A stretch of 64,000 nucleotides of DNA. Origin: Rhododendron vialii (Eukaryota; Streptophyta; Magnoliopsida; Ericales; Ericaceae). Positions 1 through 12,350 of this stretch are shown here, one piece after another (the first letter of the stretch is position 1; each line of letters starts with the position of its first letter). The stretch lies in contig NC_080569.1 of the NCBI RefSeq assembly GCF_030253575.1, positions 7,234,001-7,298,000 on the forward strand. Direction: 5' to 3'. Position numbers and translations under genes: made by a program. The notes under the pieces are model-generated. The model made no database searches and had not been told where the DNA came from. It saw only the letters and a list, made by a program, of their open reading frames with translations.

Positions 1-1320
1 ATTTATGGGTAGCATTATTTAATTTTTGATATTGTACGCATATATTTGGTTGGGATACAAGTATTATGAATTTTGGTACGAATAATGATGGTTACATAAT
101 AACAATATTTTTTAATTATGGATAACATGCTAATGATCTGTTCAACAGGTAAATTTTAAAGTATAAGTCGTAACCAGCACCATAAATATGCATTAGAAAA
201 CCAAAAATCAGCATAATGAAAATCATAAATTATCGTAATTTAGATATATGGTATACCCTGTGTACCATAGCTTTTCCCTACGAGGGAATACCCGAAAAGG
301 CTGCGTGTGAAACATGGAAGTCTCACGCTCCACTAGTGCAAGATATGCAAAGCAGTGTGTCTTTCATCCTATTTTATTTGTCTTCTTGTTGGCATACACT
401 ACGTAAAAAAAAGTGAAAGGAAAGAGAAACCTGAGGACTGAGGAGGGTCATGTTTCTCCATCTGCCCGCCTTTTTTTTTTTGTCGGGAATGTTGAGTGAA
501 AATAAATACGCAAGAAAAGTGAAGTTAGGTAAAGTAAATGAAACATTTTTCTGTGTGTTCTGATCTTGACAATGAATCTTGTAGGAAAAAATGCAATTTC
601 TTCTTTTAACAGGATCCATTTTGCAAGGAAATATTTCTTTTAATAACTGAACACAAAAAAAGTTAAAAGGAAAATTATTTTTTCTACCATTTTTCTAAGT
701 TTTTACTCTTGAAATGGATTTGGATACACATAATTTCATGCATCTATAGTTTTCCGATTACTTTTTAACAGTATTTTTCCAATTTGTATTGGCGAAATTT
801 TCAGTCGTTTTACAAATTTTTGGTTTTCAATGTCCACTCGTCATAGAACGTCATTAGTTTGATGACTACGCGCGACAAGGGGACAAATCAGTACCGTGGC
901 AATTTGGAAGGGCGTTTGCAGTATGATGATTCTCTCTCAGGATCACTGTGAAGATTTTCATTTAGATAGTTCATCTCTGCAATTAATAGTTCGAATTGAA
1001 TTTTTTTTTCTAAAGAAGAGTTAACTTTTTTACTGGAAGAGTTCATTTATAATCCGGACTATTGATATGGACAGTCCGGATCTCATGAGAATCTTCACAT
1101 GATAGAGGATCCAGGTCCGAATTAGATCTTTATCCGATTCAAAGACCACAAGAACTGTTGCATGTTTTTTTCCTCCAAAATGGTAGAAGTTTCATCGATA
1201 GAAAACATAGGTACATAAGATAATCACCAAAGGTAGCATCTGTCCATAATCAAAGGACTAGAAAAAGCAACAAAGAAGGGTTGCCTTTCCAGATGTAAAC
1301 ACCCAGACCACTACTACCTG
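1..1320. other. AT-rich intergenic DNA
   Basis: No coding region, RNA gene or repeat with clear ends is visible. The open frames here are short and low in complexity, with no splice-linked continuation. Confidence 0.5.
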
Positions 1321-1337
1321 TTATAGCAAAAAACAAA

Positions 1338-1560
1338 GGGTCACCCCAATCACCGTTCTATGCACAATAGAAAACTCACACTGATAAAAAAAACCTAACA
1401 TCCGAAGCAACGGGGCCGCCAACCAATTGATCGGATTCGTCGTGAATGGGTCACCCCAATCATAGTCCTACACACAATAGAAAACTCACACAGACAATAA
1501 AAACATAACACCTGATGCCACCAAGTCAATCGATCGGATTCGTCGTTGGACCAATACTGT
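1338..1560. repeat. Tandem duplication of about 105-110 bp
   Basis: The segment beginning GGGTCACCCCAATCA at 1338 recurs at 1448. Each copy is followed by a run ending in GATCGGATTCGTCG (about 1430 and 1532). The copies differ by substitutions and small indels. The minus strand from about 1860 leftwards reads like a CT-rich leader (AAACCCTA motifs near 1820 and 1855), so this may be the start of a decayed transcribed element, but no protein could be assigned. Confidence 0.55.
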
Positions 1561-3670
1561 CGCCACCTTCCTTTGTCTGAGAACCTTAATCTCCACCACG
1601 AACGGAATCTAAACTGGCGCCTCAATGATGAAGGGGAAGCCAAGAGAAAGGAAAAGAGAAAAAATCACAAAGAAACTCTCATATTTGAAATCGAAAGAGA
1701 AAATTCTCATTGAAAAGGAGGGATTAATTTAAAGCGATAGAAGTCATAATTAAGGAGGAAGGAAAACACCAATCGTCGGTAAGGTCCTCCCCTCCCCCGC
1801 CGCATGAGAGAGTGAAAACCCTAATGGAGGGAGGAGAAAGAAGAGAGGCGGCTAGGGTTTTTTTTTAAGAAAGAGATGCTCTGAGTTGTTGGGACTTCAT
1901 TGGCAAGGAGAGTTTTCCATCTTTTTGGTGTTATTGGTACTTGGTACACAAACTACAGTGACACTTTTAACGTTAATAATAAAGGTTGCTTTATAAAGGT
2001 ACTAGGAGTAATCAAGATGTCTGCCTCCTCGTCCTCGGTCCTCCACACAATGTTCTTCTCAATCCAAAGTCCCTTTCCGTGTTCATTTCTACTCAATCGG
2101 AACCATCTGTGGTGGAGATTCGTGGGCGGTGTTAAGGAATCTCGTTTCATGGGATAAAAATCTGAACCAGTTTTACATCACGTATGATTTCTATAGTACA
2201 CAATAACCAAGGAAAATAGGAGTAAAAGGTAACGGGCTTGTTTGTTTGATAACTTTGGGTATTTTAGTTTTGATAGTGGGTGGAAAGAGAAATAAGATAA
2301 TGATTGAAGAGAGGGGTAATGAGTGGAGAGAGATAAAGAGAGAAATGAAATTAATAATTGGAGAAATAGTATAATGATTGGAAAAAGATATGGGATAATG
2401 ATTGAAAAATAAAATTAAAACAAAGTAAAATATCAAAACGAACAAGACCAACATGATTTTGGTTGATGTATTTTCTCGTGTTGGGTTGTTTGATTAGGCT
2501 AAGATATGCGTCTTTTGATGATTTGTAAATTGTAAGTGTTGCTGGGTGTTTCTAGCGCTCTCATAGCGTTTTCATATGCTGGTGCGTGGAGCTGAGGTGA
2601 TCCTAAAAGTTGATCGAACCTGAGAACTAATGAATAAACACACTCTTAAATCCCAGGCAAAGACTTGGCTAATCCCTTGAGGTTTCTGAAGTATATGTTA
2701 CATGTTGTCGGTAGCAATATGAAAGAGAAAAGTTAAACGTAAAATCAGACTTTGTCTTGGACTTTGTTTTTTTGTTAGAATGATTTAAGGCTTGATTCAA
2801 TTATCTTGTGATCTTTAAATGAAAGTCATTGAACTACTGTGTTGAAATACTATTTTTACGATCCGAACAATTTATTTCATTTGTTGTTATTTTTTTATTA
2901 TTTTAATAAAAAATCAAGTTATTCAGTTATCGATAAGAAACTAATACTATAATTGACTATCTTTAGTATTTATTTATTTTTGGAGCCGGGGGTGGCATGT
3001 GCCACCCGCACCATATATACCTCCGCCCCTGTATCCGCCGTTTAAATGTGGGTAATAAAGGCCGGATATTAACAGTTCAGACATACTGTCCACCTGTTAT
3101 ATCTGATCAACAAATATGTCGGAAATAAAGAAGTCAATGGGAGTTTCATTGTTTCAATTGTTCTCCCATAAAAACTCACTCCCCTTTTCTCTAGTGGTAC
3201 TTTCCTTTGTGTCTCTATTAGGTAGTATTTGTTTTGCGAGAAAATGAGAGTGTTGTTATTGTCCGTTTGGATGAAAGATTTGATTTAGGTGGATATGTAA
3301 TGATGGTGAATTTGAGGGTGGATATGTAATAAGGGGTGATATATTAAGAAAAATGAATTTGTAATGAGGTGTTTGGATAATTTTTTTAGAAAGGGGATTT
3401 GAATGGTGGATATGATGGAATTAGATATTAAATGACTGAATTGCCCCCACAAATGTTTAAACTTAATTTTATTTTAGAAAAATATTTTTTTCCGGAACAA
3501 ATTAAAAGTAAACCATAACATATTAGACTATATGTTATTTATCAAAAAAATTAAAAATTGTACTTAATTGAAAAATGATGAAAGAGTATATATATACTAT
3601 GTAATTGTAAACTAAAAGTGAACATATATAAATGTAATTGTAAACTAAAAAATCATTACATATATATGTA
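1561..3670. other. Non-coding, no assigned feature
   Basis: GC-rich leader-like DNA to about 1870, then AT-rich DNA. Around 3260-3430 a phrase like GGTGGATATGTAAT recurs imperfectly. No supported gene. Confidence 0.4.
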
Positions 3671-3700
3671 CTAGCGAATACCCGTGTCTGAAGGCACGGC
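3671..3700 (-). mobile_element. Helitron 3' terminus (minus orientation)
   Basis: Read on the minus strand, this is an imperfect GC-rich hairpin (GCCGTGCC TTCA GACACGGG) followed by GTATTCG and CTAG, and then a T. A 3' hairpin just before CTRR with insertion between A and T is the Helitron signature. The element body would lie to the right; its 5' TC end was not found. Two further copies of this end lie at 10096-10124 and 44839-44868. Confidence 0.65.
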
Positions 3701-6672
3701 GCAACATATTTTGAAGACAACTAAAGCTACGGGTCGAGCAATGAGCCAATGGAGCATGTCGAAAAAAATGGATAGAAACAAAGTAAAATATGGTATATTT
3801 TTGTTGCAAAACTTTGATATGCTAATTACCTATGCCTGTAGCATTCCGCAACAAAAGTTTTTATTTGTTATGCTCCTATCCGTGTGTACATCACTACCAA
3901 TGATAATCCCAATCACATATACCAAGTTAATTGTATTGATAGAATACACACTGAACTATATTAATCCAAATCACAAAACTCAAAACCAATGCCATGTTGC
4001 ATTCATAGAATCCAATTTTAACATGCATAAAAAATCTAAAAATCTATATAGAGTCAAATCTGATACACTACGTAGGAGAAAAAAAAAGGTGTTCAACATA
4101 GGTTTTATTGTCTTGAAATTTGTCTCTCCATTTGCTTCCCAAGAGTTTTTGTACCAACGCATATCTACTTCATCCAAAAAGCACAATTAGGAACATGAAT
4201 AACAGCCTAAAAAAATAATTAATGAGTAAGAATCCCTTCTTGTAAAAGTAATGATGACTAATAATAGTTACCTTAATTCTAGATCTTGTTTATTCGTCTC
4301 TCAACACCATCATGGTACAATCATGACCTTTGTAAATGTACTTGTGGATATACTTAATAGATTTTATTTCAGGACAAACTTTCACATTGATATGAGAATT
4401 ACATTTTCTTGAAAAGGTATGTATTGTATGGCACCACATTCCTTTTATCAATTCGTTGATCCCTTACAGTACAGAGGGAGTAAAGTAATAATGGCATTGG
4501 TAGACATACCCCATGCATAAAAATACGATTAATTTCTTGCTCATCATGAATCACAACAATTACATTTTTTTCTCGAAGACACGTAACCTTTGTACTGAAA
4601 ATATAAAACAAAGCAAATATGAATCAAATATATAAAGTCAGATTAAGTAATGCAATTGAGTAAATAGTTCTTACATTTTCTGCAAGTTATCGTCGAGCTG
4701 CATAAAAAAATGAAGAATTCACCGAATGTATAGAAAACAATTAATTTGATTATTACGACCAAGGTATAAAATGAAACGGTTTAACTCACACAGCCATAGA
4801 CGCTTAGATTGTCCATGATAAGTTAAAGTCTCAAGAAGTTATCTGAAATTTGAAAGAGAGTAATAGTCAAAAGTTATCATGGGAATAACAACAGAAAAAG
4901 TTTTAAAGATATATATAGACTTCCATAATATTAAATGAGTGACAAAAAACAAAAAAAAAAGGAACACAAAACTCCAGTTTGCGGTGTGTTTTTGGTTAAC
5001 ATCATAATATTTTTATCGATGCATATCTGATAACGTTTAAAAGAGTGTCAATAACAACACATGTTCTAATGAAACGAAGTTTTAAAAAATGAGAAAAAAG
5101 GTTTACAATTACTCCATGTGTTAATCTTGCAAAAAAATGTTGTTTTGACAACTATCAAGGAAAAAAAGAATAGGGTGTTACCATTCAAAAAAAAAAAAGA
5201 ATAGGGCATTAATTAGTTTTGAACTATTTCTTTTCCTATGTCGGTAGATATTAAAAGACATTAAAAAAATGCCCATAGCCTCAAGTAAACACCCCAATTG
5301 CTTATAATTTTTTGTAAACATGTCTCTCATCGTTCTCTTCTCTATCATTTCGATTTTAGACTTTCTAGACATTCAGAGCCGACTTCAAAACAAGTCCTAT
5401 CTCCTTAATTTTAAGGTGTAAATATGGCCGATCTTCTTGTTCTCTTATACAGTAATACAAATCTTAGGAATTTAGGATTCTGAAAATAAGGAATAGATAG
5501 GTTAAATTTTTATTTTGGCATCTACATCCATAAACATTAAAAAACGATATGGTGTTAGCAAAATGAGAAGCACAGTCTACCAATATTCTTAAGTCGTTCT
5601 ATATTTATGAACATAAAAAATCCGTATCAATCTATATCTATGAACATAAAAAAATCTGTATTGTTAGCAAATGTGTTGTTAAAAAATTTGATTAAACATG
5701 AAAATCTATAATAATCACCAACAAAACTCCAAACCACAAAAATATTAATGGGACAATTCATCACTTTCCCTCTTTTTTCAATACGTTTAACACAGGCATA
5801 CATCATCAAAACATCAAGAATGGTATTCCGTTCACGTACAAAGCCTTAATCTTCATAGAATAGCGAAGGGCTATAATTTCGTTCTCGTAACGTCTTTGTT
5901 TTTTTAAACTGTAGAGAAGGGAATTTAGCTTCATGCATTAGAATTGGAAAAACTGTTGAAGCAAAAGAACAAAAGATTACCTCACTATCGGTGTCTCGGT
6001 GATGTCTGCAATGGTCCTTATGATTCAGCATCAAAAGTTGGAATAAAAAATCATCATTAAATTAGAAGTTGGAATTGAAAACTAATATTAACACATTGTA
6101 TCGTGCCGATTAAAAAGGAACACATTATATCGTCTTTCTTTTACCTTTACGGGAACCTTTTTTGCTTACCGCTTAACAGCGATGGAAAGGGTGTAGATAT
6201 TTTTGTGTCTCTGTGTTTGAGAGAGAGAGAGGGAAAATTCAACACCGTAATTGTGATTGTAAAATTTTATAATAAACCCCACAAAATCACAGCCGTGATT
6301 GTGATTCCTAAACTGAAAAGGAAATTAAAAAAATTTAGTAACTGGCAGCCGTAATTGTGATTGTGATTGCCGCTTAACAACCGTGATTCTTTCTTACTTG
6401 CAATTTATTACGTGATTGAGGGTTCATTCTTTCCAAACATACTTACTATATATTTCCCAATTTATGTGATAATTAATAGAAGTTTAAATGTCAATATTTG
6501 GTAAATGTGATAAAAAATTAAATCCCTGAATTACAAGGAATCAATCTCAGGATCTTTTTTTTTTATTAGCCGATTACCAAAATGCGACAATGATAACCAT
6601 TGAACAACCAACGGTCTAAATTTATAGAAGGGACAAATCTAAGCATTGATTGTCTTTTGGATTCAAACCAAA
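3701..6672. other. AT-rich DNA, possibly part of a Helitron body
   Basis: This stretch lies inside the side where the Helitron ending at 3671 should extend. A 168-codon open frame at 3684-4190 starts within the terminus and shows no family signature. No RepHel helicase motif was seen. No gene is called. Confidence 0.35.
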
Positions 6673-7560
6673 TCCTATCTATATAATAAAATAGAGCTGT
6701 GTTTGAATCCAATAGATAACCAACGCTCAAGATTTATCCTTTCATCCTAGATAAATCTTCACTCTTTATTCTACAAAATGACATTTTGGTAAATACTTCA
6801 TTTTTTTATGACAAACATAGAGCAGGATCTCGGTGAGAAATTTGGAAAACACGTAAAATACTCCCTCTCCCTTACTTTCCCCTTCTCCCCCCTCTCTCAC
6901 TCTTCTCTCACGAACAACCTCACCACACACACTCTCTCTCTCTCTGCGAATACAATCCGATTTCCAGATCCTTCTCTCTCCCCGAATACGGCCTCTACCT
7001 CCGCCACCTCCCATCACGCAGGTTAGCTACCGCCTCGCTCTCCCCGCGCCGGCCGGACGAATAGTTATGGGTTATCAAAGTAGCACGGCCATGATGGGAT
7101 CGTGAAGAGGCAAATCAATATCAATAGGTAATTATTGATAATTTTTTTAAGGATTATCAATTGGTAATTATTGATTATTTTTTTTACCAGAAACGTTGAT
7201 TCATGCCCTGTACGTTCCTAGAATGGGTATACTCTGATTGTATTGTTTTCGTTAACTAATCTTTTGTTCCAATACCTTGATTCATGCCCTGTTCACATGT
7301 TTAGTTGCAGTATAGAATAGGACCAATTTGCACATGCATTGTGTGTACCCAATTTGTAATCGGTATGTTAGTCTTCGGGCAAACTGGATGTTCCTTAGTT
7401 TAATGCATCCAAGGTATTTGTAAAAATGCCTCATACAAATAAAATTGAGACTGTATATTAAAATTGCTTTGTTATAGTTCATTAGCTTCAACTACTATGC
7501 CTTATGCAACATGGGTCGGTTGAATTGCATAGTGTTCCTTGAGCTCCTCAATTTTCAAAG

Positions 7561-7713
7561 ATATAATCGTAGAGATACTATTGCGTTATCTTTTTATCAT
7601 TCGGCTCTTTAATCATAAATGACATGATCGAGTAAAGATATAATCGTAGGGATGCTATTAGCGTTATTTTTTTATTATTCGGCTCTTTAATCTTAAATGA
7701 CATGATCGAGTTG
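7561..7713. repeat. 77-bp tandem duplication
   Basis: ATATAATCGTAG at 7561 recurs at 7638, and the copies share CGGCTCTTTAATC and AAATGACATGATCGAG. Two copies are present and lightly diverged. Confidence 0.75.
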
Positions 7714-7842
7714 GAACCACTTCATTCTTTTTTCTAGGCTTTTGTAGCAAACAGCTGCAAAGTGAGACAGAGCAATCTCTTTTTCTTTTTCTTTTTTGCT
7801 AGATTAAATGATGTTGCAAGCATATTTTTTCTTCTTTCCTTG

Positions 7843-8161
7843 GAGCATCTCCAACAGGAGTGGTCAAAAGTAGAGATGTCAAATTATTTTGAAGGCTGAT
7901 GTGGCAATTTGACATTTTTAATTTGACATCACGCTCCCCCTCTCCAACCCTTATGTCAAATTATTGAAAGCTTATGGTCAATTTTTGAAAATTGACAGTC
8001 TAGAGGTTGATGTCAAAGTTGACAAGTTAAGACTTCCTTTCAAAGCCACGTCACCTCACTTTTGGCATGATAGAAGGCATCATGGTTGGATGGCGACTTA
8101 ATGCCAAAACTAGCCGTTTGATTGTCCACTTCAGCTTTGACATCTCCCATTGGAGATGCTC
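7843..8161. mobile_element. MITE-like inverted-repeat element
   Basis: It begins GAGCATCTCCAA and ends with the complement TTGGAGATGCTC, enclosing about 320 bp without coding capacity. These termini are a common form of short plant inverted-repeat element. I could not identify a clear target duplication, so the superfamily is open. It is nested in the candidate Helitron 6673-10124. Confidence 0.65.
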
Positions 8162-10451
8162 TTATTTTCAGAATCCTAAAATTCCTAGGAGTTGTATTAC
8201 CGTGCCTGAAATAGTTGGCCATATATCATTCTTCTTTTGGTATATACTTTAGGTGAAGCTGGGAAAATAATATTTAATATAGTAAGAACTTTACACAACT
8301 AATATTGGAAAATACAATATTACCTAATTTTTGTTTACCTTTTCAAATTTCTTAGCTGAAAGAAGGGAAAAAGAAACCTTCAATCCAACGGTTGAGAGTT
8401 GCTAAATAGTTGAGTTATGATTATTTCAATTTTGGTAATGATTTATTTTGAACGATTGAATGCTAAATGCATTTGTGGTAAGGATTGGCGTTGGATTTTT
8501 GGTAATGAATTTCTTCTTCGGTGATTTTCAAAATCTGAAAAAAAAAAAAACGTTTGCTATTCTCCTCCCCCATCCCCCTCTCTCTAATCCTCAGTTAAAT
8601 ACAACCATACCATCAAAAATCACCAAACTCTCCTTCCGAAACAACAAGAATTGAGGTGAGTGACTCCATATTATATATGGAAATTATTTTCTTTCGGTTT
8701 ACACCCAACCACGATTCTCTCTATCTCCCTTTTTATTTAATCTGTTTTTTTTTTAGAATTGAGTAAATTGATTTGGGGTCCTTCTATGTTACCCATTTTC
8801 TTTTGGTTCAATTTTTGCTCCATTTGGGTTTCCTGTCAAACAATTTTTTTTGTCTCACCTACCATCCATATTTTTTGTTTAGTTAAGGGTGGGTGTGAAT
8901 CTTAATTTTCTGTTCTCTGTCAATTCTTTTTTTTGGTTGCCCCTACCGTATTTTTTTTACAGTACATGGTAAGTGTAATTGAAAATTTGAGAATGCATAA
9001 GAATTTTCTTTAAGTACTTATTTTTTCGAAAACCAAACATGAATCAAATATTTTTACCAGAAAAAGATTGGAATATTGAACTTTCAAAGCACAATATATT
9101 TTAAATTCATTTTATTAGGCTTTTAAATGGTTGATTAGTGGTTTAAATAAATTGGAATTGAGATGATGTTGCATTTTAATATACAGTATTGCATTTGAGA
9201 ATGAGTCATGAGGGAATGCCACATGAAATTTTAACTTAGAAAGAAGAGGGGAAAGTACGTTGCCATAAAAATTCCACGAAGATCATTAATAAATTTCCTA
9301 CACAGCCAAACTTTTATTGGTATAGGAAATAACATGAATTCGATTAGCATATAAACAAAAGCATTCTGTTAGCCATTAGGACTTTCATATAATTCTGCTC
9401 TTTGGACGAAATAGGTATGTTTTGATACAAGAAATTTTGGGAGGGTGATGAAGTGAAAAATTTCAAGACAGTTGAAAAGTGATGAAGACAAGCTTTTGGA
9501 ACTATGATCTGAGCATGGCATTAAATTTTCTTGCTAGATGATTGAAATGGTATGTGAACTAAAACGCCAAATGTTTTTTTGACAAGTTGCATTGGCTAAA
9601 CATGCAGTACCAGATAATTAGATATTGAGTAGGTTGAAACTTGAAACTTAGAAAGTTTACAACTTTTTTTATCAATGATGATTCAGTAGAAGTGGAATTC
9701 TATTTTTATATTCAATCGAAGGGCTGATTATATTTTGTCTTTTCTTCTTGATTTTATAAAACTTGATGAATAAGTTTAACAATTGATTTTGTATTCTTAC
9801 ATTCTGGAGCTTGATTATTTTTAAGCACATAAAGTGAATTTTGTGATTACAGTTTGGTTTTGCCAATTATGATCTGTAGTTTGTACTGTAGTTGAATTGG
9901 CTGTAAATTTAAATGGCTGACAATAAGTTCCTTCGGGTATGAGCGCTACAACTATTAGTTTATTAGTTTATGTGCTGATTCAAGTTAACTGGTGGATATA
10001 CTTGAGATATTGTTTTTTGTTTTTGTATAGTTGGAACTTTGCGAATGGGATCTTAGCTTTCTAACATTTGATATGAATTGAATATCGATTTCGAGCCGTG
10101 CCTTCAGGCACGGGCATTCGCTAATCTTATTATATAGATATGTATACAGTATGTATATACAGATCTTCTCCTGTACCCAACACCTCGAACCCACCCACGC
10201 CCCTACCCAAACCCAATCCTCTGCAACCCCTCGTGCAATCCCTCCGCCTCCGCCGTCGACCATCACCACTCCGGCCGTAAGCCTCCTGCTCCGATCAACA
10301 CTACTCCTTCTACCTCTCTCCGTCCACTTTTCCAAAAACTTTACTGATTCCCCTACTACCAGCAACGAGGGCGGCTCCGGCGATGATGGGTACGACACTT
10401 CGTCTCACGAACAGTACTCTCTCTCTCTCGTCATCTTCTTCAGTTTTGTTG

Positions 10452-10705
10452 TGTTGTGTTAGAGGGCATGTTGGTCATTTGGGTACCCGGATATAGCAAC
10501 GACTGGGGGTACCCCGTCGTTACCAAATCCACCCGCAGGTGGATTACAAATCCGAACCCAACAAATCAGGGGCCAAATCCGGCTTCTGTTTTGCGCAACC
10601 AAACACCGGAGAAGAGGTGGGGCCGGATTACTACTCGAGCTGCGTCGTATATCCGGGGGCAAATCCCTCATCCAAACAGGCTGTTAGAGAAAAGAGCGTA
10701 ACAAA
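10452..10705. other. GC-rich repeat-like segment
   Basis: About 250 bp with higher GC than its surroundings. CCGGATAT-type and GGTACC-type words recur in both orientations, suggesting a decayed inverted-repeat element. Its short frames have no recognisable protein. Ends are not defined. Confidence 0.3.
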
Positions 10706-11779
10706 ATCAACTCAAAAATAAAAATAAAAATTTGAGTTTCAGTTGAAAAATGTACAATTAATGGGAGTAATTTGAGACAAGAATCAAATCCTAGGTTTTC
10801 CTTTGAAATCGTTGCCGACATATATCCGAAATTCCAAATTAATACGCGACTAGAACCCGCCCAAAAATCGATCAGGTACCCTTCTCTCTCTCGTCGTCTG
10901 TATCTCTGTTTGCTGTTTCTAATGCTTAATTTAACTGCTTAAACACGATATGTATGGGACCTGACCTAGTAAATAATCACTTCTTGGAACAGTTGGGATG
11001 TCCGATCCACACACCAGGAGTGAATCAATCAAACGCAGATGGAGTAGGCTCCGTTTGGTAGATAGGGTTTGCAAATGAATTGAATTTGATGTTTAATTTC
11101 AACAAAAGTTAGAAAAGGCTTAGTTGTAGTGGCTCGAGAACTAGGTATCAGAGATGCATTGGGCCGATGATCATAGCCCTATAGTCCTTAACATGAAGTA
11201 TTTCAACAAACTCCTATTTGAAATCCAAACGCATGCGTTACTTATATTTGGGCTATTTTCATTGAATAATAATGTTGAATCCTTTTTAAAATCTTGATTT
11301 ATCCTAACAGAACCTAAGACTTGACATTATGAATGTTAAGGGGTGGGGACAAATAGCAATACCGGATTCTAACCCAATACAAAAAGATTAGGCATTTGGA
11401 TTATATCTTTCGCATGATTTACAGCAAGTAACCTTTCTGGATTGGGTCTTAGGACCACGTATGCATCGTGTTTTTCCTTTCTTTTTCTGTTTTTGTTTCT
11501 CAGAACTGGTTCCCTTTTGTTTAGTATTCTTTTTGTCAACGGAAAAAAAAAACTTCATTGCCTGGTATACTTTTATGTTCGCATTTGGATTGTCCAATGC
11601 TCAATTTAATAGCATAAGGATGAAATGATTGCGAGTATTGTTTGAAGGGGAAGAAACTTGTGACACCCCAAGCATGCTTGAATTAGTTTTCGGTTGATAG
11701 TTAAGAAGTATGCCACTCAGTGTCGTGGTAAAATGATTGCCACCTTACAAGATAATTGGCTTGCAAGCTATGTAGCACA

Positions 11780-12150
11780 GATAAGGACACGGGCACGGCC
11801 GGAGACACGGACACGGATACGAGACATAACAATTCTCAAAATACGTGGACCCGGATACGGCGAGGAATATTTAGGTTAGGACTGCTATTAGAATGCATTA
11901 TCGACCAATGGTGTATGCCTATAGCCCGATACACACACATATTTTATATTACACTTTTGGCCCAACACCTTTGAGGTTATAATTAGTTTCCCCCTAAAAG
12001 ACCATAAAAATCACCCGGCCATGTCCCTAGCGTGTCCCGGAATAATGTTCTAATGGACACGCCACGTGGTGTGTAGCATACATGTCCTCGGCGTGTCACG
12101 TGACCCAAGAGTGTCTGAGACGGATACGGCGATTTCTAGGAGTGTCGGTA
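11780..12150. repeat. GACACGG-rich repeat in the SGF11 leader intron
   Basis: GGACACGGG, GACACGGACACGGATACG, GGACCCGGATACGG and later GTGTCCCGG, GGACACGCC, GTGTCACGTG and ACGGATACGGCG recur in direct and inverted form. This looks like a decayed inverted-repeat element inside the upstream region of SGF11. Ends are uncertain. Confidence 0.4.
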
Positions 12151-12350
12151 ACAAGCATTTGAGTCTACCAGTATATAACATTGATATGTTGTGCATGCGT
12201 ATGTATTCATATATAAGTTTAAAGCTAATTGAGCCTGCTTGCTTCATTGACATTCTGCCCTTTCTGCAAGATCACAAAGCTATTACCATCCCAGTTTTAG
12301 CTTAGCAAGTGGGCTTGCTACTGGATCTAGGAGCTATCTATAAAGATTCA

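Larger units (their letters stand above)
6673..10124 (+). mobile_element. Candidate non-autonomous Helitron
   Basis: The 3' end is strong: hairpin CCGTGCC TTCA GGCACGG at 10096-10113, then GCATTCG and CTAA at 10121-10124, followed by T. A plausible 5' end is at 6673, where TCCTATCTATATAATAAAATAG follows an A, resembling the AT-rich TC starts of plant Helitrons. That would make a 3.45-kb element inserted between A and T, with no target duplication, as expected. It contains no helicase ORF. The 3' end is more certain than the 5' end. Confidence 0.5.

Noticed and set aside
10096..10113. GC hairpin considered as a terminator
   Set aside because: The same hairpin recurs at 3681 and 44849 with a CTAG/CTAA end, which fits Helitron termini better.
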